NCBI GenBank assembly: GCA_963762205.1
Contig: CAVXJZ010000002.1
Span: forward strand, 744,001-808,000
Direction of reading: 5' to 3'
DNA length: 64,000 bases
Origin: VRUE01 sp963762205
GTDB lineage: Bacteria; Actinomycetota; Thermoleophilia; Solirubrobacterales; 70-9
Shown here in pieces: positions 54,355-62,578 of the stretch. Within the stretch, counting starts at the first letter, position 1. Each line of letters starts with the position of its first letter. Below the pieces are notes generated by a model that saw nothing but the letters and a program-made list of their open reading frames with translations, had not been told where the DNA came from and ran no database searches. The position numbers were made by a program, and so were the translations under genes.

Positions 54355-56630
54355 GCCGGGAAGCCCTCGGCGAGCAACGCCGGGACCTTCTCGGCGGGCA
54401 GCGCCCGCGAGAAGAGGTGGCCCTGCGCGTAGTCGCAGCCGAGCCGGCGCAGCTCCGAGAGCTGCGCCTCGTTTTCGACGCCCTCCGCGATCACGTCGAG
54501 TGAGAGCGCGCGGGCCATGCCGATGATCGCCTCGACGATCGCCGTCCGCTCCTGCTCGACGCCGAGCGCGTCGACGAACTCGCGATCGATCTTGAGCGCG
54601 TCGAGGGGGAAGCGGTTGAGGTAGGCGAGCGACGAGTAGCCGGTGCCGAAGTCGTCGAGGATGAGGCGCACACCGAGCTCGCTGAGCGCCTCCAGCGTGG
54701 CCCGTGCCGTCGCCGACTCCTGGACCAGGACGCTCTCCGTGATCTCGAGGCGCAGGAGGCAGGGGTCGAGGCGGGTGCGGGCAAGGATCTCGGCGACCCC
54801 GGCGGCAAGATCGCGGTGGGACACCTGACGGGCGGAGAGGTTGACCGACACGTCGAGCGGCCGCGCGTCCGGCCGCTGCTCGTGCCACTCGAGGATCTGC
54901 CGGCAGGCCGCCTCCTGCACCCAGTTCCCGATCGGCTCGATCAGGCCGCTCTCCTCGGCAACCTGGATGAACTCGGCGGGGTCGAGCTGGCCGCGCTGCG
55001 GGTGCTCCCAGCGGACGAGGGCCTCGAGCCCCGTCACCTCGCCGGTGGACAGGGCAACGACCGGCTGGTAGTGGAGGGTCAGCTCGTCCCGCTCGACGCC
55101 GCCGCGGAGCTCACGCTCGAGCTCGAGCCTGCGCAGGGCGCTGGCCCGCATCTCGGCGTCGAAGAGCTCGCAGCGGGCACGGCCCCGTTCCTTGGCGCGA
55201 TACATCGCCGCGTCGGCGTTGCGGATCAGCAGGTCGGGATCGGCGGGCTCCCGGGTCGAGGGACGTGCGACCGCGATCCCGAGGCTGGCGCTGATGAAGT
55301 GGTCGGTGCCGTCGATCGAGTACGGCTTGGCGAAGGCGGCGGAGACGCGGTCGGCGATCGCCACCGCCTCGTCCTCGTCGGCGAGCCGGTCGACGAGGAT
55401 GCCGAACTCGTCGCCGCCGAAGCGGGCGACGATGTCCCCGGGCCGCAGGTGGGCGCGAAGCCGCGGCGCGACGACCTGCAGCAGCTCGTCGCCGGCGTGG
55501 TGCCCGAGGCTGTCGTTGATCAGCTTGAAGTGGTCGAGATCGAGGAAGATGATCCCGACCGGGGTGCCGGAGACCGCGGCCCGCTTCATCGAATCCCCGA
55601 GCGAGTCGATGAAGCTGAGCCGGTTGGGGAGGCCGGTCAGCGCGTCGTGGAGGACCCGGTGGCGCAGGGCCTCGTCGGCGGCGTGGCGCTCGATCGCGTC
55701 GGCGAGGACGTTTGCCGACGCCTGCACGAAGTGCACGTCCTGCGGGGTGAAGCGGCTCGGCTCGGCGGAATGGACGTCGAGCACGCCGAACGGGGCGTCC
55801 TTGCCCTTGACCACCACCGCCAGGCTGCTGCGGATGCCGAGCACCCGCAGCGCCGGCGGCATCGAGTAGCGGGCCTCGCTCGACCAGTCGTCGACGATCA
55901 CGTGCAGACCTGACTCGACGGCGGCCCCCGCGTGCGAGTCGCGCGCCGCCGAGACCCGCTTGTCGGTGCCGACCAGCGTCCCCTCGAGGCCGGCCCGGAG
56001 GTGGAGGCGGCGGCCGTCCCGCTCGACCTCCCAGACGCCGGCGCCGTCGACCCCGTCGGTCTGGGTCATCAGCGAGGCCGCCTCCGCCATAAGCGCCTCC
56101 GGGTCGCCGTCGCGGAGCGCCATCTCCCCCAGCCGGGCGACGGTGGCCTGCTGGGTCGCGGCGCGCTTCAGCTCCTGCTCTGCGCTCTTGCGCTCGGTGA
56201 TGTCGTAAAGCACCCCGTGCCAGACCGGGACCCCGGAGCGATCCTCCTCGAGGACCGCCTCGTCGAGGATCCAGACCGTCTCGCCGCCGCGGGTGAGCAT
56301 CCGGTAGTCGACCGGCGGCGGGTTGCGTTCGCCGAGGGTGCGGCGGCTCTCCTGCTCGAGCGCCCGCTCGCGGTCGTCAGGGTGGAGGAGCCTCGCCCAC
56401 AGCCCCGGGTCGGCGATCCATTCCTCCGGGCTGTAGCCGAGGATCTCCTCGGCCTGCGGGCTGATGTAGCGCCAGCGCCCGTTCTCCCCCAGCTCCGCCG
56501 TGTAGATGATCGCCGGCAGGCGCTCGACCAGCCGCCGGTAGTCGTCGCCTCCGGAGGAGATCTGATCGATGAACTCGGTGACCGTCTCTTCCGGCCACCC
56601 TCCTTTCGGCGAGGTACGTTGCCCCATCAC
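54327..56630 (-). CDS. PAS-GAF-GGDEF-EAL c-di-GMP turnover protein
   Basis: A 767-residue soluble signalling protein. Domains: PAS at about 30-150 (IIYTAELGENGRWRYISPQ), GAF at about 170-310, GGDEF at about 325-490 with the intact active site FGGDEFGIL, and EAL at about 505-750 with EALVRWEHP, LEITESVLVQE and DDFGTGYSSLAYLNRF. Both catalytic motifs are complete, so the protein could make and break c-di-GMP, with the sensor domains setting the balance. There is no membrane anchor. It overlaps the ThiY gene end by 28 bases in convergent orientation and lies downstream of alkA. Confidence 0.93.
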   Translation of the reverse strand: MMGQRTSPKGGWPEETVTEFIDQISSGGDDYRRLVERLPAIIYTAELGENGRWRYISPQAEEILGYSPEEWIADPGLWARLLHPDDRERALEQESRRTLGERNPPPVDYRMLTRGGETVWILDEAVLEEDRSGVPVWHGVLYDITERKSAEQELKRAATQQATVARLGEMALRDGDPEALMAEAASLMTQTDGVDGAGVWEVERDGRRLHLRAGLEGTLVGTDKRVSAARDSHAGAAVESGLHVIVDDWSSEARYSMPPALRVLGIRSSLAVVVKGKDAPFGVLDVHSAEPSRFTPQDVHFVQASANVLADAIERHAADEALRHRVLHDALTGLPNRLSFIDSLGDSMKRAAVSGTPVGIIFLDLDHFKLINDSLGHHAGDELLQVVAPRLRAHLRPGDIVARFGGDEFGILVDRLADEDEAVAIADRVSAAFAKPYSIDGTDHFISASLGIAVARPSTREPADPDLLIRNADAAMYRAKERGRARCELFDAEMRASALRRLELERELRGGVERDELTLHYQPVVALSTGEVTGLEALVRWEHPQRGQLDPAEFIQVAEESGLIEPIGNWVQEAACRQILEWHEQRPDARPLDVSVNLSARQVSHRDLAAGVAEILARTRLDPCLLRLEITESVLVQESATARATLEALSELGVRLILDDFGTGYSSLAYLNRFPLDALKIDREFVDALGVEQERTAIVEAIIGMARALSLDVIAEGVENEAQLSELRRLGCDYAQGHLFSRALPAEKVPALLAEGFPAYSETLPGR

Positions 56631-56660
56631 TCGTCGTTATCGACGGATCGGCGCGTCCCT

Positions 56661-57542
56661 TTATATGAGGCTCGTCGTCCAATGGCCGACGAGCCCGCGG
56701 AAGGGGGCGTAGGGCGCGTAGAACTCCTCGACCTCCTCGACCGTGGCGCGCCGGCCGAGGCGCGCCAGGCGGCCGACGAGCTTCAGGTAGATGAGGTCGC
56801 CGGCTGGCAGCGAGTCCTGGTCGCCGCGGCCGAGGAGGCCGAGGCACTGGACGGTCCAGGGCCCGATCTCCGGAACCGCGAGCAGGCGCGGGTCGGCGGC
56901 CGGCTCGTCGAGCCGCAGGCGGCCGCTCGAGACCTGGCGGGCGACCGCGACGAGCGCGATCGAGCGCTTCGGCGAGAGGCCGGCCGCCTCCAGTTCCGCG
57001 GGAGCGCGCCCGCCGATCAGCTCCGCCGAGGGCACGTCCCTGAGCCGCGTTGAGTCGCTGCCCAGCCGCGCGCCCCAGCGGCCGACCACGCGGCGCTGGA
57101 TCCGCGCCGCCCGGCCGCTCTCGATCAGCTGCTTGACGACGGCCCAGGCGAGGGCCTCCCAGGGCCAGGGGCGGCGGCGGGGGCGCAGCCAGGGACGGCG
57201 CCGGATCAGGGGGCCGAGCAGGGGGTCGCGGCGGAAGCGCCGGTAGAACTCGGCGAGGTCGTCGTCGACTCCGAGGGCGAACCGCATGCGGCCGACGGCG
57301 ATCTCCAGCTCACCCGAGCCGGCCGGCCGCAGGCGCTCGATCGCCGGCGGCGGGATCGCGACGGCGCCGGGATCGACGGCCTCGGCCCGCAGGCGCACAC
57401 GCCGGCCCCCAGGGTCCCAGGCGCGGACGAGGACCGGGCATCGGTCGACCAGCAGCAGGCGCGAGACGACGCCGGCGCGGACCTTCATCACGCCGTCCTC
57501 GCCGCCGTGGCCGGGCAGGCGGAAGGGCGAGGGCGGCGTCAC
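56661..57542 (-). CDS. DNA-3-methyladenine glycosylase, AlkA type
   Basis: A 293-residue base-excision repair glycosylase. The GTG at 57540-57542 has a GGAG site. Features: the N-terminal AlkA_N-like region to about 110 (LGVDDDLAEFYRRFRRDPLL), WEALAWAVVKQLIESGRAARIQRR, then the helix-hairpin-helix LLAVPEIGPWTVQCLGLLG and the catalytic Asp in DSLPAGDLIYLKLVG. It likely removes alkylated purines. No ada gene is adjacent. A 35-base gap separates it from the small gene at 57577 upstream. Confidence 0.88.
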   Translation of the reverse strand: MTPPSPFRLPGHGGEDGVMKVRAGVVSRLLLVDRCPVLVRAWDPGGRRVRLRAEAVDPGAVAIPPPAIERLRPAGSGELEIAVGRMRFALGVDDDLAEFYRRFRRDPLLGPLIRRRPWLRPRRRPWPWEALAWAVVKQLIESGRAARIQRRVVGRWGARLGSDSTRLRDVPSAELIGGRAPAELEAAGLSPKRSIALVAVARQVSSGRLRLDEPAADPRLLAVPEIGPWTVQCLGLLGRGDQDSLPAGDLIYLKLVGRLARLGRRATVEEVEEFYAPYAPFRGLVGHWTTSLI

Positions 57543-57576
57543 CTCCAGCTCCAGGGGAGCCGGGCTCAGCCCCCGT

Positions 57577-57897
57577 TCAGCGCCCGAGCAGGTGGACGTC
57601 GACAAGGAACGAGCGGCTGGCGACGACATTGGTGGGACGCCCCTCCCGGCGCCGGGAGGGGCGTCGCTGGGAGCGGCCGCGCGAGCCGACCGCGCCGACC
57701 GCGCGCACGGCGGCCACCGTGACGGCGCCGGCGAGGGCCCCGCCCGCGGCGGCGATCGCCGCCGTGCGCACCTCGGCGCGGAGCACCGGGGAGGCGGCCT
57801 CGCGCCGGCGCTCGAGCACCCGGGTCGGCTGTGCGGCGCTGTCCTGCGTGGCGTCCTCCTCTGCCACGACCTCGCCGTCGATGTCGAAATCGCTCAC
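57577..57897 (-). CDS. Small hypothetical protein with one hydrophobic stretch
   Basis: A 106-residue protein: acidic start (DFDIDGEVVAEEDATQD), an alanine-rich helix (TAAIAAAGGALAGAVTVAAV, about 45-64) and a basic tail ending FLVDVHLLGR. It may be a single-pass membrane protein with a nucleic-acid-binding tail, but this is guesswork. The GTG is preceded by a -10 box TAGAGT at six bases (leaderless). Confidence 0.65.
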   Translation of the reverse strand: MSDFDIDGEVVAEEDATQDSAAQPTRVLERRREAASPVLRAEVRTAAIAAAGGALAGAVTVAAVRAVGAVGSRGRSQRRPSRRREGRPTNVVASRSFLVDVHLLGR

Positions 57898-57903
57898 CGG
57901 GCG

Positions 57904-57909
57904 ACTCTA
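57904..57909 (-). promoter_or_regulatory. -10 element of the 57577-57897 gene
   Basis: Minus-strand TAGAGT, six bases, then the GTG at 57895-57897. Confidence 0.45.
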
Positions 57910-57965
57910 GCGAGGGCATGTGTCGCCTCCGGCAGGCGGTTACGTAAACCCCGGAACGTGCGCTT

Positions 57966-59114
57966 TTATGCGTCCTCGAGGTCGCGCTCGAACAGCCGGT
58001 AGCGCTTGACCACCCGGCCGCCCATCCCCTCCATCGCCCGGTTCATCGGCCCGTTCGTCTCCAGGATCCAGCCCATGTGGCCGCCGCTGATCGCACCGGG
58101 CCGGGCCGCTGTCTCGAGATGCTTGAGGTAGAGGCCGGCGGCGACGCCGGTGTGACGGTAGTCGTTCTTGACCCCGAGCGCGAACACCCGCAGCCGGTCG
58201 ACCCGGCGCCTGCCGAGCAGGAAGCGGAGCCAGCCGAAGGGGAGCAGGCGCCCGTTCAGCCTCGCCATCACCTGGTTGACGTCGGGCAGGGTCAGAGCCG
58301 CGCCGATCACCTCGCCGTCCTTTTCCGCCATGAAGGCCCACTCCTCGTCGATCACCTGCTTCAGGCTCTTCGCCTGGAACTCCGCGTCCGCATCGTCGAT
58401 CGGGACGAAGCCCCAGTTGTCGCCCCAGGCCTCGTTGTAGACCTCGCTGAAGCGGCGCACCTCGTCCGCCATTTCGCGCTTGCGCATGTTGCGGATGACG
58501 ACGCCTTCGTCGCGCAGGGCCTTCGTCGCGGCGGCGTGGATCGCGGGGTCGAACTGCTCCCCCTCCTTGAGGTCCCCGAACTGAAGTTCCCACATGAGCA
58601 GGTCCATCGCCTTCCCGAAGTCGCCGCGCGCCTCGATCTGCTCCCGGTAGTAGGGCGGGTGCCAGTTCTCGAGGATCATCGGCCGCTCGTCGAAGCCCTC
58701 GATCAGGATCCCGAGCTCGTCGTTGGTGGTGAAGTCCATCGGCCCGAGGACCCGCGACCGCCCACGCCCCGCCGCCCACTCGCACGCCGCGTCGAGCAGG
58801 GCGTCGCTCACCTCCCGGTCGGCGATCGTCTCGAAGAAGCCGAACATCGCGTCGTTGCCGCCCCGGTAGTCGTCCCAGTGCCGGTCCAGCTGGGCGCTGA
58901 TCCGGCCGACGGGCTCGCCGTCGCGCTCGGCGACGAAAAGCTCCACCTCCGAGTGCTCGAAGTACGGGTTCTTCCTGCGGTCGAGGAACTCCATCCGCTC
59001 GAACACGAGCGGCGGGACCCATTGCGGATGGTCGCGATGGACCGAGAAGGGGACCTTGACGAAGCGCTTCAGGTCCCGCTTGGACTTGACCGGCCGGATC
59101 GAGACGCCTGACAT
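57966..59114 (-). CDS. GNAT-fold N-acyltransferase, candidate ceramide synthase-like enzyme
   Basis: A 382-residue cytosolic protein: VSIRPVKSKRDLKRFVKVPF, HPQWVPPLVFERMEFLDRRK, then YFEHSEVELFVAERDGEPVGRISA (GNAT-type strands), GPMDFTTNDELGILIEGFDE and ENWHPPYYREQIEARGDFGK; the C-terminal GNAT part reads LRVFALGVKNDYRHTGVAAG (acetyl-CoA loop) and GHMGWILETNGPMNRAMEGMGG. Proteins of this length and pattern are often labelled acetyltransferase. The neighbouring PLP enzyme diverges from a shared 25-base promoter; in Caulobacter-type ceramide synthesis a GNAT-family acyltransferase works with serine palmitoyltransferase, which this pair resembles. That function is a hypothesis. Confidence 0.8.
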   Translation of the reverse strand: MSGVSIRPVKSKRDLKRFVKVPFSVHRDHPQWVPPLVFERMEFLDRRKNPYFEHSEVELFVAERDGEPVGRISAQLDRHWDDYRGGNDAMFGFFETIADREVSDALLDAACEWAAGRGRSRVLGPMDFTTNDELGILIEGFDERPMILENWHPPYYREQIEARGDFGKAMDLLMWELQFGDLKEGEQFDPAIHAAATKALRDEGVVIRNMRKREMADEVRRFSEVYNEAWGDNWGFVPIDDADAEFQAKSLKQVIDEEWAFMAEKDGEVIGAALTLPDVNQVMARLNGRLLPFGWLRFLLGRRRVDRLRVFALGVKNDYRHTGVAAGLYLKHLETAARPGAISGGHMGWILETNGPMNRAMEGMGGRVVKRYRLFERDLEDA

Positions 59115-59123
59115 CGAAGGCGC

Positions 59124-59133
59124 AACCTACACT
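59124..59133. promoter_or_regulatory. Overlapping divergent -10 elements (GNAT and PLP enzyme)
   Basis: On + TACACT (59128-59133) lies six bases before the PLP-enzyme ATG; on - TAGGTT (59129-59124) lies nine bases before the GNAT ATG. The boxes share two bases. The whole intergenic space is 25 bases. Confidence 0.55.
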
Positions 59134-59139
59134 GCGGCC

Positions 59140-60402
59140 ATGAGCGAAACGGCCCAGAAGGGCCCGGTCGACGTCTTCGAGAAGGCCCGCAGCCACGACC
59201 GCCTCGAGCAGCTGGAGGCGGCCAGGGAGCACGACCTGCTGCCCTACTTCCGCCTGCTCACCTCGCAGGCCGGCCCGGTGGTCGAGATGGAGGGCCGCGA
59301 GACGATCATGCTCGGCTCCAACAACTACCTGGGGCTGACCGGGGACGAGCGCGTCAAGCAGGCCGCCCGCGACGCGCTCGAGAGCTACGGCACGGGGGTC
59401 ACCGGCTCGCGCCTCCTCAACGGAACCACGCCGCTTCACCTCGAGCTCGAGCGCGAGCTCGCGGAGTGGATGGGGACCGACGACGCGATCGTCTACACGA
59501 CCGGCTACCAGGCGAACCTCGGCTGCATCGGGACGATCCTCGAGCCCGGCGACACCGTGATCTGCGACTCGGGCGACCACGCCTCGATCCTCGACGGCTG
59601 CCGGCTCTCCGGCGCCAAGCTACGCCCCTTCCGCCACAACCGGATGGACAAGCTCGAGAAGATGCTCACCCGGGCGGCCGAGGACGGCGGCGGCGTGCTC
59701 GTCGTCGTCGACGGGGTCTTCTCGATGGAGGGTGACGTCTGCGACCTGCCGCGGATCGTCGAGCTCTGCCGCGAGCACGGGGCGAGGTTGATGGTCGACG
59801 AGGCCCACGGGGCCGGCGTGCTCGGGCAGCGCGGGGCCGGGGCCTGCGAGCTGTTCGGCCTCGAGGACGAGGTGGACCTGCGGATGGGCACCTTCTCCAA
59901 GAGCCTCGCCTCTTGCGGAGGCTTCATCGCAGGGCCCGCCGACGTGATCGAGTACCTGCGGGTCTCCTCGCGCTCGTTCATCTTCAGCGCCTCAGCCGTG
60001 CCGGCGGCGGTCGGCGCCGCGCTGGCCGCCCTGCGGGTGATCCGCTCCGACGGGCCGCCCCTGTTCGAGGCGCTGCTCTCGAACGCGGAGTACCTGCGCG
60101 AGGGCCTGCGGCGCCTGGGATTGAAGGTGGTCGAGCCCGGAACCCTGCCCGACGGGACCGTCGCCACCACCCCGGTGGTGCCGGTGATCGTCGGCGACGA
60201 CTGGCAGGCGGTGCTGCTCTGGAAGGCGCTCTTCGACGCCGGCGTCTACACCAACGTCGCGATCCACCCGGCGGTGCCGCCCGGCGGGGCCCTGCTGCGG
60301 ACGAGCCTGATGGCGACCCACGAGCGCGAGCACCTCGACGCCGCCCTCGGAACCATCGCGCGGACGATCGACGACTTCCCCGACCTACCCCGGTCGGGGT
60401 AG
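59140..60402 (+). CDS. PLP-dependent alpha-oxoamine synthase family acyltransferase
   Basis: A 420-residue enzyme of the family that condenses an amino acid with an acyl-CoA and releases CO2 (KBL, BioF, ALAS, serine palmitoyltransferase). Motifs: MLGSNNYLGLTGDERVKQAA, SYGTGVTGSRLLNGTTPLHL, CDSGDHASILDGCRLSGAKL, VDEAHGAGVLGQRGAG and the PLP-lysine motif MGTFSKSLASCGGFIAG. The TFSKSLAS form is closer to serine palmitoyltransferase/KBL-like members than to BioF (TLSKALG). Without specificity data I leave the symbol blank. It starts at the ATG behind a leaderless-type promoter and diverges from the GNAT gene; mIHF is downstream. Confidence 0.9.
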   Translation: MSETAQKGPVDVFEKARSHDRLEQLEAAREHDLLPYFRLLTSQAGPVVEMEGRETIMLGSNNYLGLTGDERVKQAARDALESYGTGVTGSRLLNGTTPLHLELERELAEWMGTDDAIVYTTGYQANLGCIGTILEPGDTVICDSGDHASILDGCRLSGAKLRPFRHNRMDKLEKMLTRAAEDGGGVLVVVDGVFSMEGDVCDLPRIVELCREHGARLMVDEAHGAGVLGQRGAGACELFGLEDEVDLRMGTFSKSLASCGGFIAGPADVIEYLRVSSRSFIFSASAVPAAVGAALAALRVIRSDGPPLFEALLSNAEYLREGLRRLGLKVVEPGTLPDGTVATTPVVPVIVGDDWQAVLLWKALFDAGVYTNVAIHPAVPPGGALLRTSLMATHEREHLDAALGTIARTIDDFPDLPRSG

Positions 60403-60405
60403 TTT
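60385..60405 (+). terminator. Possible terminator spanning the stop codon of the PLP enzyme gene
   Basis: Arms CTACCCC (60385-60391) and GGGGTAG (60396-60402, including the TAG stop) with loop GGTC, then TTT. The stem is short (7 bp). The rest of 60403-60653 holds the mIHF upstream region, with TTGAAA at 60618 and a GGGAGGAG site at 60641; no other feature is clear. Confidence 0.35.
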
Positions 60406-60653
60406 CGGGCCTGTCCGATTCGGGGCGGGCCGGAGACGTGAAGAAAATGTTGCTCTTAGCGAAGGACCCGACGGGCCGCGCGCCGGGGCGGGTTGCGCCC
60501 GGCGACCCGACGGAATACGTTGCCCCCCTCGCTGACGGCGACCCGGGGCAGGGAAGCCGCCAGAGAACTCGTCGGACCTGAGTCGTCGCGCCGTACCGGC
60601 GCCCGGCCAGCACCTATTGAAACCAGCTCAATTCCCCTTAGGGAGGAGTCCCA

Positions 60654-61028
60654 GTGGACGCAGCCTCGATCGCCCCTGCAATGACGAACGCTTCCCCGGC
60701 GCAGGCCCCGCAGCACATGCAGGCCCTGGCCCGCGCCAACCGGGTGCGCCTGGCGCGTGCCGAGCTCAAGCGATCGATCGCAAGGGGCGAGACCGAGGTG
60801 TCCGGGGTCGTTCGCGACTGCCCCTGGGAGACGGAGAGCATGACCCTCGCCGAGCTGCTCACCAGCCAGCGGCGCTGGGGCCGCACCCGCGCTCGCAAGT
60901 TCCTGCTCGGGGTCGCGCTCAACGAGAACAAGCGCCTGGGCACGCTCACCCCGCGCCAGCGGGCGCTGCTCGCGGGCGCCCTCGCCGAGAAGGGCGCGGT
61001 CGTGGAGCGCCCGGCGGTCCTCGTCTGA
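60654..61028 (+). CDS. mihF: Actinobacterial integration host factor (mIHF)
   Basis: A 124-residue nucleoid-associated protein. The mIHF core is LARANRVRLARAELKRSIA, the middle TMTLAE-like segment, LLTSQRRWGRTRARKFLLGV and LGTLTPRQRALLAGAL: this is the basic helix-two-turns-helix DNA-binding protein of Actinobacteria that helps phage integration and chromosome architecture. The GTG at 60654 has a strong GGGAGGAG site; the first 24 residues are a less conserved extension. In other Actinobacteria the gene is often near gmk; that gene is not seen here. Confidence 0.92.
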   Translation: MDAASIAPAMTNASPAQAPQHMQALARANRVRLARAELKRSIARGETEVSGVVRDCPWETESMTLAELLTSQRRWGRTRARKFLLGVALNENKRLGTLTPRQRALLAGALAEKGAVVERPAVLV

Positions 61029-61034
61029 GGGACG

Positions 61035-61430
61035 CTAGGAGCCCCGGCGGCCGACCCTGAAGGAGAGGCCACCGGAGGCGCGCTGGAATGCGCGCCTGAG
61101 CAGGAAGAAGGCGGCGAGGAAGGCCGCCGCCCCGATCGCCAGGCAGATCGCGAGGATCAGGCCGGCGACGTAGAACAGGACCCCGACGACGAGGACGAAG
61201 ACGGCGCCGGCGAGCAGCGTCGTGTGCGAGCGATAGCCGGCGAGGTGCTCGCGGATCGAGACCTCCAGCCCGCCGAGCCCGGCCAGGGCGACGCCGACCC
61301 CGATCGCCGTCGGCCCGCCGCCGAAGAGGCCGACGAGGAGGGCGACTATGCCGGCGAGGATGGTCAGCTCGGCAAGCGGAAACGAGCCCCACGGCGCCGG
61401 GGGCCTGTCGTCGCCGGGTGTCGCCTTCAT
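61035..61430 (-). CDS. Small membrane protein with four hydrophobic stretches
   Basis: A 131-residue integral membrane protein: LAELTILAGIVALLVGLFGG, AIGVGVALAGLGGLEV, LLAGAVFVLVVGVLFYVAGLI and ICLAIGAAAFLAAFFLL, then a basic tail (RRAFQRASGG). No known family. Its ATG overlaps the end of the gene at 61427 (61427-61430), so the two are cotranscribed. It converges on mIHF with a six-base gap. Confidence 0.78.
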   Translation of the reverse strand: MKATPGDDRPPAPWGSFPLAELTILAGIVALLVGLFGGGPTAIGVGVALAGLGGLEVSIREHLAGYRSHTTLLAGAVFVLVVGVLFYVAGLILAICLAIGAAAFLAAFFLLRRAFQRASGGLSFRVGRRGS

Positions 61431-61903
61431 AAGGGGCAGCCGGAGGAGATCTTCACCCGCCACCAGCCCATCAGCATGCCCAGCACCCCGAAACGGGGGC
61501 GCGAGTGCCAGTGGCCGCAACCGGGCTCGCCGACGTCCGCCCGCGAGATCCGCAGCCACTTGTGGTCGGCCGGTTTGGCGAGCATGTCGTCGCGCAGCTC
61601 GCGGTTGGCGGTCTCCAGTTCGTCGCGCGAGGCGAGGGCCTCGCGGGCGTCGGCGATCCGGCCGGCGAGCCGGTCCCGCACGAGCTCGAGCTCACCCAGG
61701 CCGAGGGCGCGCGGCTCGGCTGCGACCGCCGCCACCCCGGAATCGATCTCGAGCCGGGGGAATGCCTCCGCGACCAGTCGCGACAGCTGGTATTCGAGGC
61801 GACCGATCTGGCGCCGGAGCTCGGCTCGCGCCAGTCGCTCGTCCCCGTCGACGGTGAGCGGGAGGGGTGTGCCTTTGACGAGCAGGTCAGACATCCCGAA
61901 CAC
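61427..61903 (-). CDS. Hypothetical protein, charged helical with C-terminal aromatic region
   Basis: A 158-residue protein, from a GTG at 61901-61903 or, more probably, the ATG at 61892-61894 (SDLLVKGTPLPLTVDG). An Arg- and Glu-rich helical middle (about 25-105: RLARAELRRQIGRLEYQLSR) is followed by WLRISRADVGEPGCGHWHSR, with a Cys, two His and Trp that look like a metal-site or docking motif, then MLMGWWRVKISSGCPL. No family is recognised. A -10 box TACACT is placed ten bases before the ATG. Confidence 0.7.
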   Translation of the reverse strand: MFGMSDLLVKGTPLPLTVDGDERLARAELRRQIGRLEYQLSRLVAEAFPRLEIDSGVAAVAAEPRALGLGELELVRDRLAGRIADAREALASRDELETANRELRDDMLAKPADHKWLRISRADVGEPGCGHWHSRPRFGVLGMLMGWWRVKISSGCPL

Positions 61904-61943
61904 GAGTGTAGATCACGCGCAGGCCCCGCAGACGACGCTGCGG

Positions 61944-62561
61944 TTAAGAATCGGCGGGAGAATCGAACACCTCTGCGGCAATCCAAAGCGCCTCGTCCAC
62001 GGCTATCTGAGGCACCCCGTTTACCTGCACTGCGGCGACCGTCAGCCGCCGTGAGACGCGCTCGATCCCGGACCAGTCCGTCGGTTCGCCGAAGAGCCGC
62101 CCGATCGGCCCGCGCTCGTCGGCGATCACCAGCGTCCCCTGCGCGAGCTCTCCCCGCTCCTCGGGCAGCGACTCGCCGGGGCCGGTGTCGCGGATGCAGA
62201 GCCGGCCGACCTGGTCGCCGTCGAACGCGCGCAGGGCCACGCCGGTCTCGACGATCGCTATCGAGAGCGCGTCGTCGGGCAGGCCCCGGGTCTTGAAGGC
62301 GCCATCCTGGAGGCGTTCGAGGGCGAGCTGCTCGATCGGCGTGCGGGTCCGGTCCGGGTCGAGACCGATCTGTCGAAAGAAGACGCGGTATGCCCAGGGA
62401 ACCGGGCGTTCGCGGAGGTGGATCGCGTGCGAGCCATAGAAGCGGTCGGAGAGGTCGCGCAGGCGCCGCCGCACGGCCTCGGGGCTCTTTTCCGGCCCAC
62501 CGTCGAGCGTGACCGAGGCAATCCCGAGACCGGGGAACTCGGCGGCGAGTCCAGGCGCCAC
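61944..62561 (-). CDS. B3/B4 tRNA-binding-domain protein
   Basis: A 205-residue stand-alone B3/4 domain, the domain found in the phenylalanyl-tRNA synthetase beta chain and in free-standing proteins. Visible: VAPGLAAEFPGLGIASVTLD at the N-terminus, FFRQIGLDPDRTRTPIEQLALERL, SIAIVETGVALRAFDGDQVG, CIRDTGPGESL and GTLVIADERGPIGRLFGE. The start GTG at 62559-62561 is chosen since the frame is not protein-like upstream of it. Free-standing members may edit mischarged tRNA or amino acids; here unknown. It follows the thioredoxin-like gene by 17 bases. Confidence 0.82.
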   Translation of the reverse strand: MAPGLAAEFPGLGIASVTLDGGPEKSPEAVRRRLRDLSDRFYGSHAIHLRERPVPWAYRVFFRQIGLDPDRTRTPIEQLALERLQDGAFKTRGLPDDALSIAIVETGVALRAFDGDQVGRLCIRDTGPGESLPEERGELAQGTLVIADERGPIGRLFGEPTDWSGIERVSRRLTVAAVQVNGVPQIAVDEALWIAAEVFDSPADS

Positions 62562-62578
62562 CCACCCCTGCTCCGCCC

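Noticed and set aside
59140..60402. Biotin synthesis enzyme BioF
   Set aside because: The lysine motif is TFSKSLAS, not TLSKALG, and no bio genes are nearby; BioF is not excluded but not favoured.
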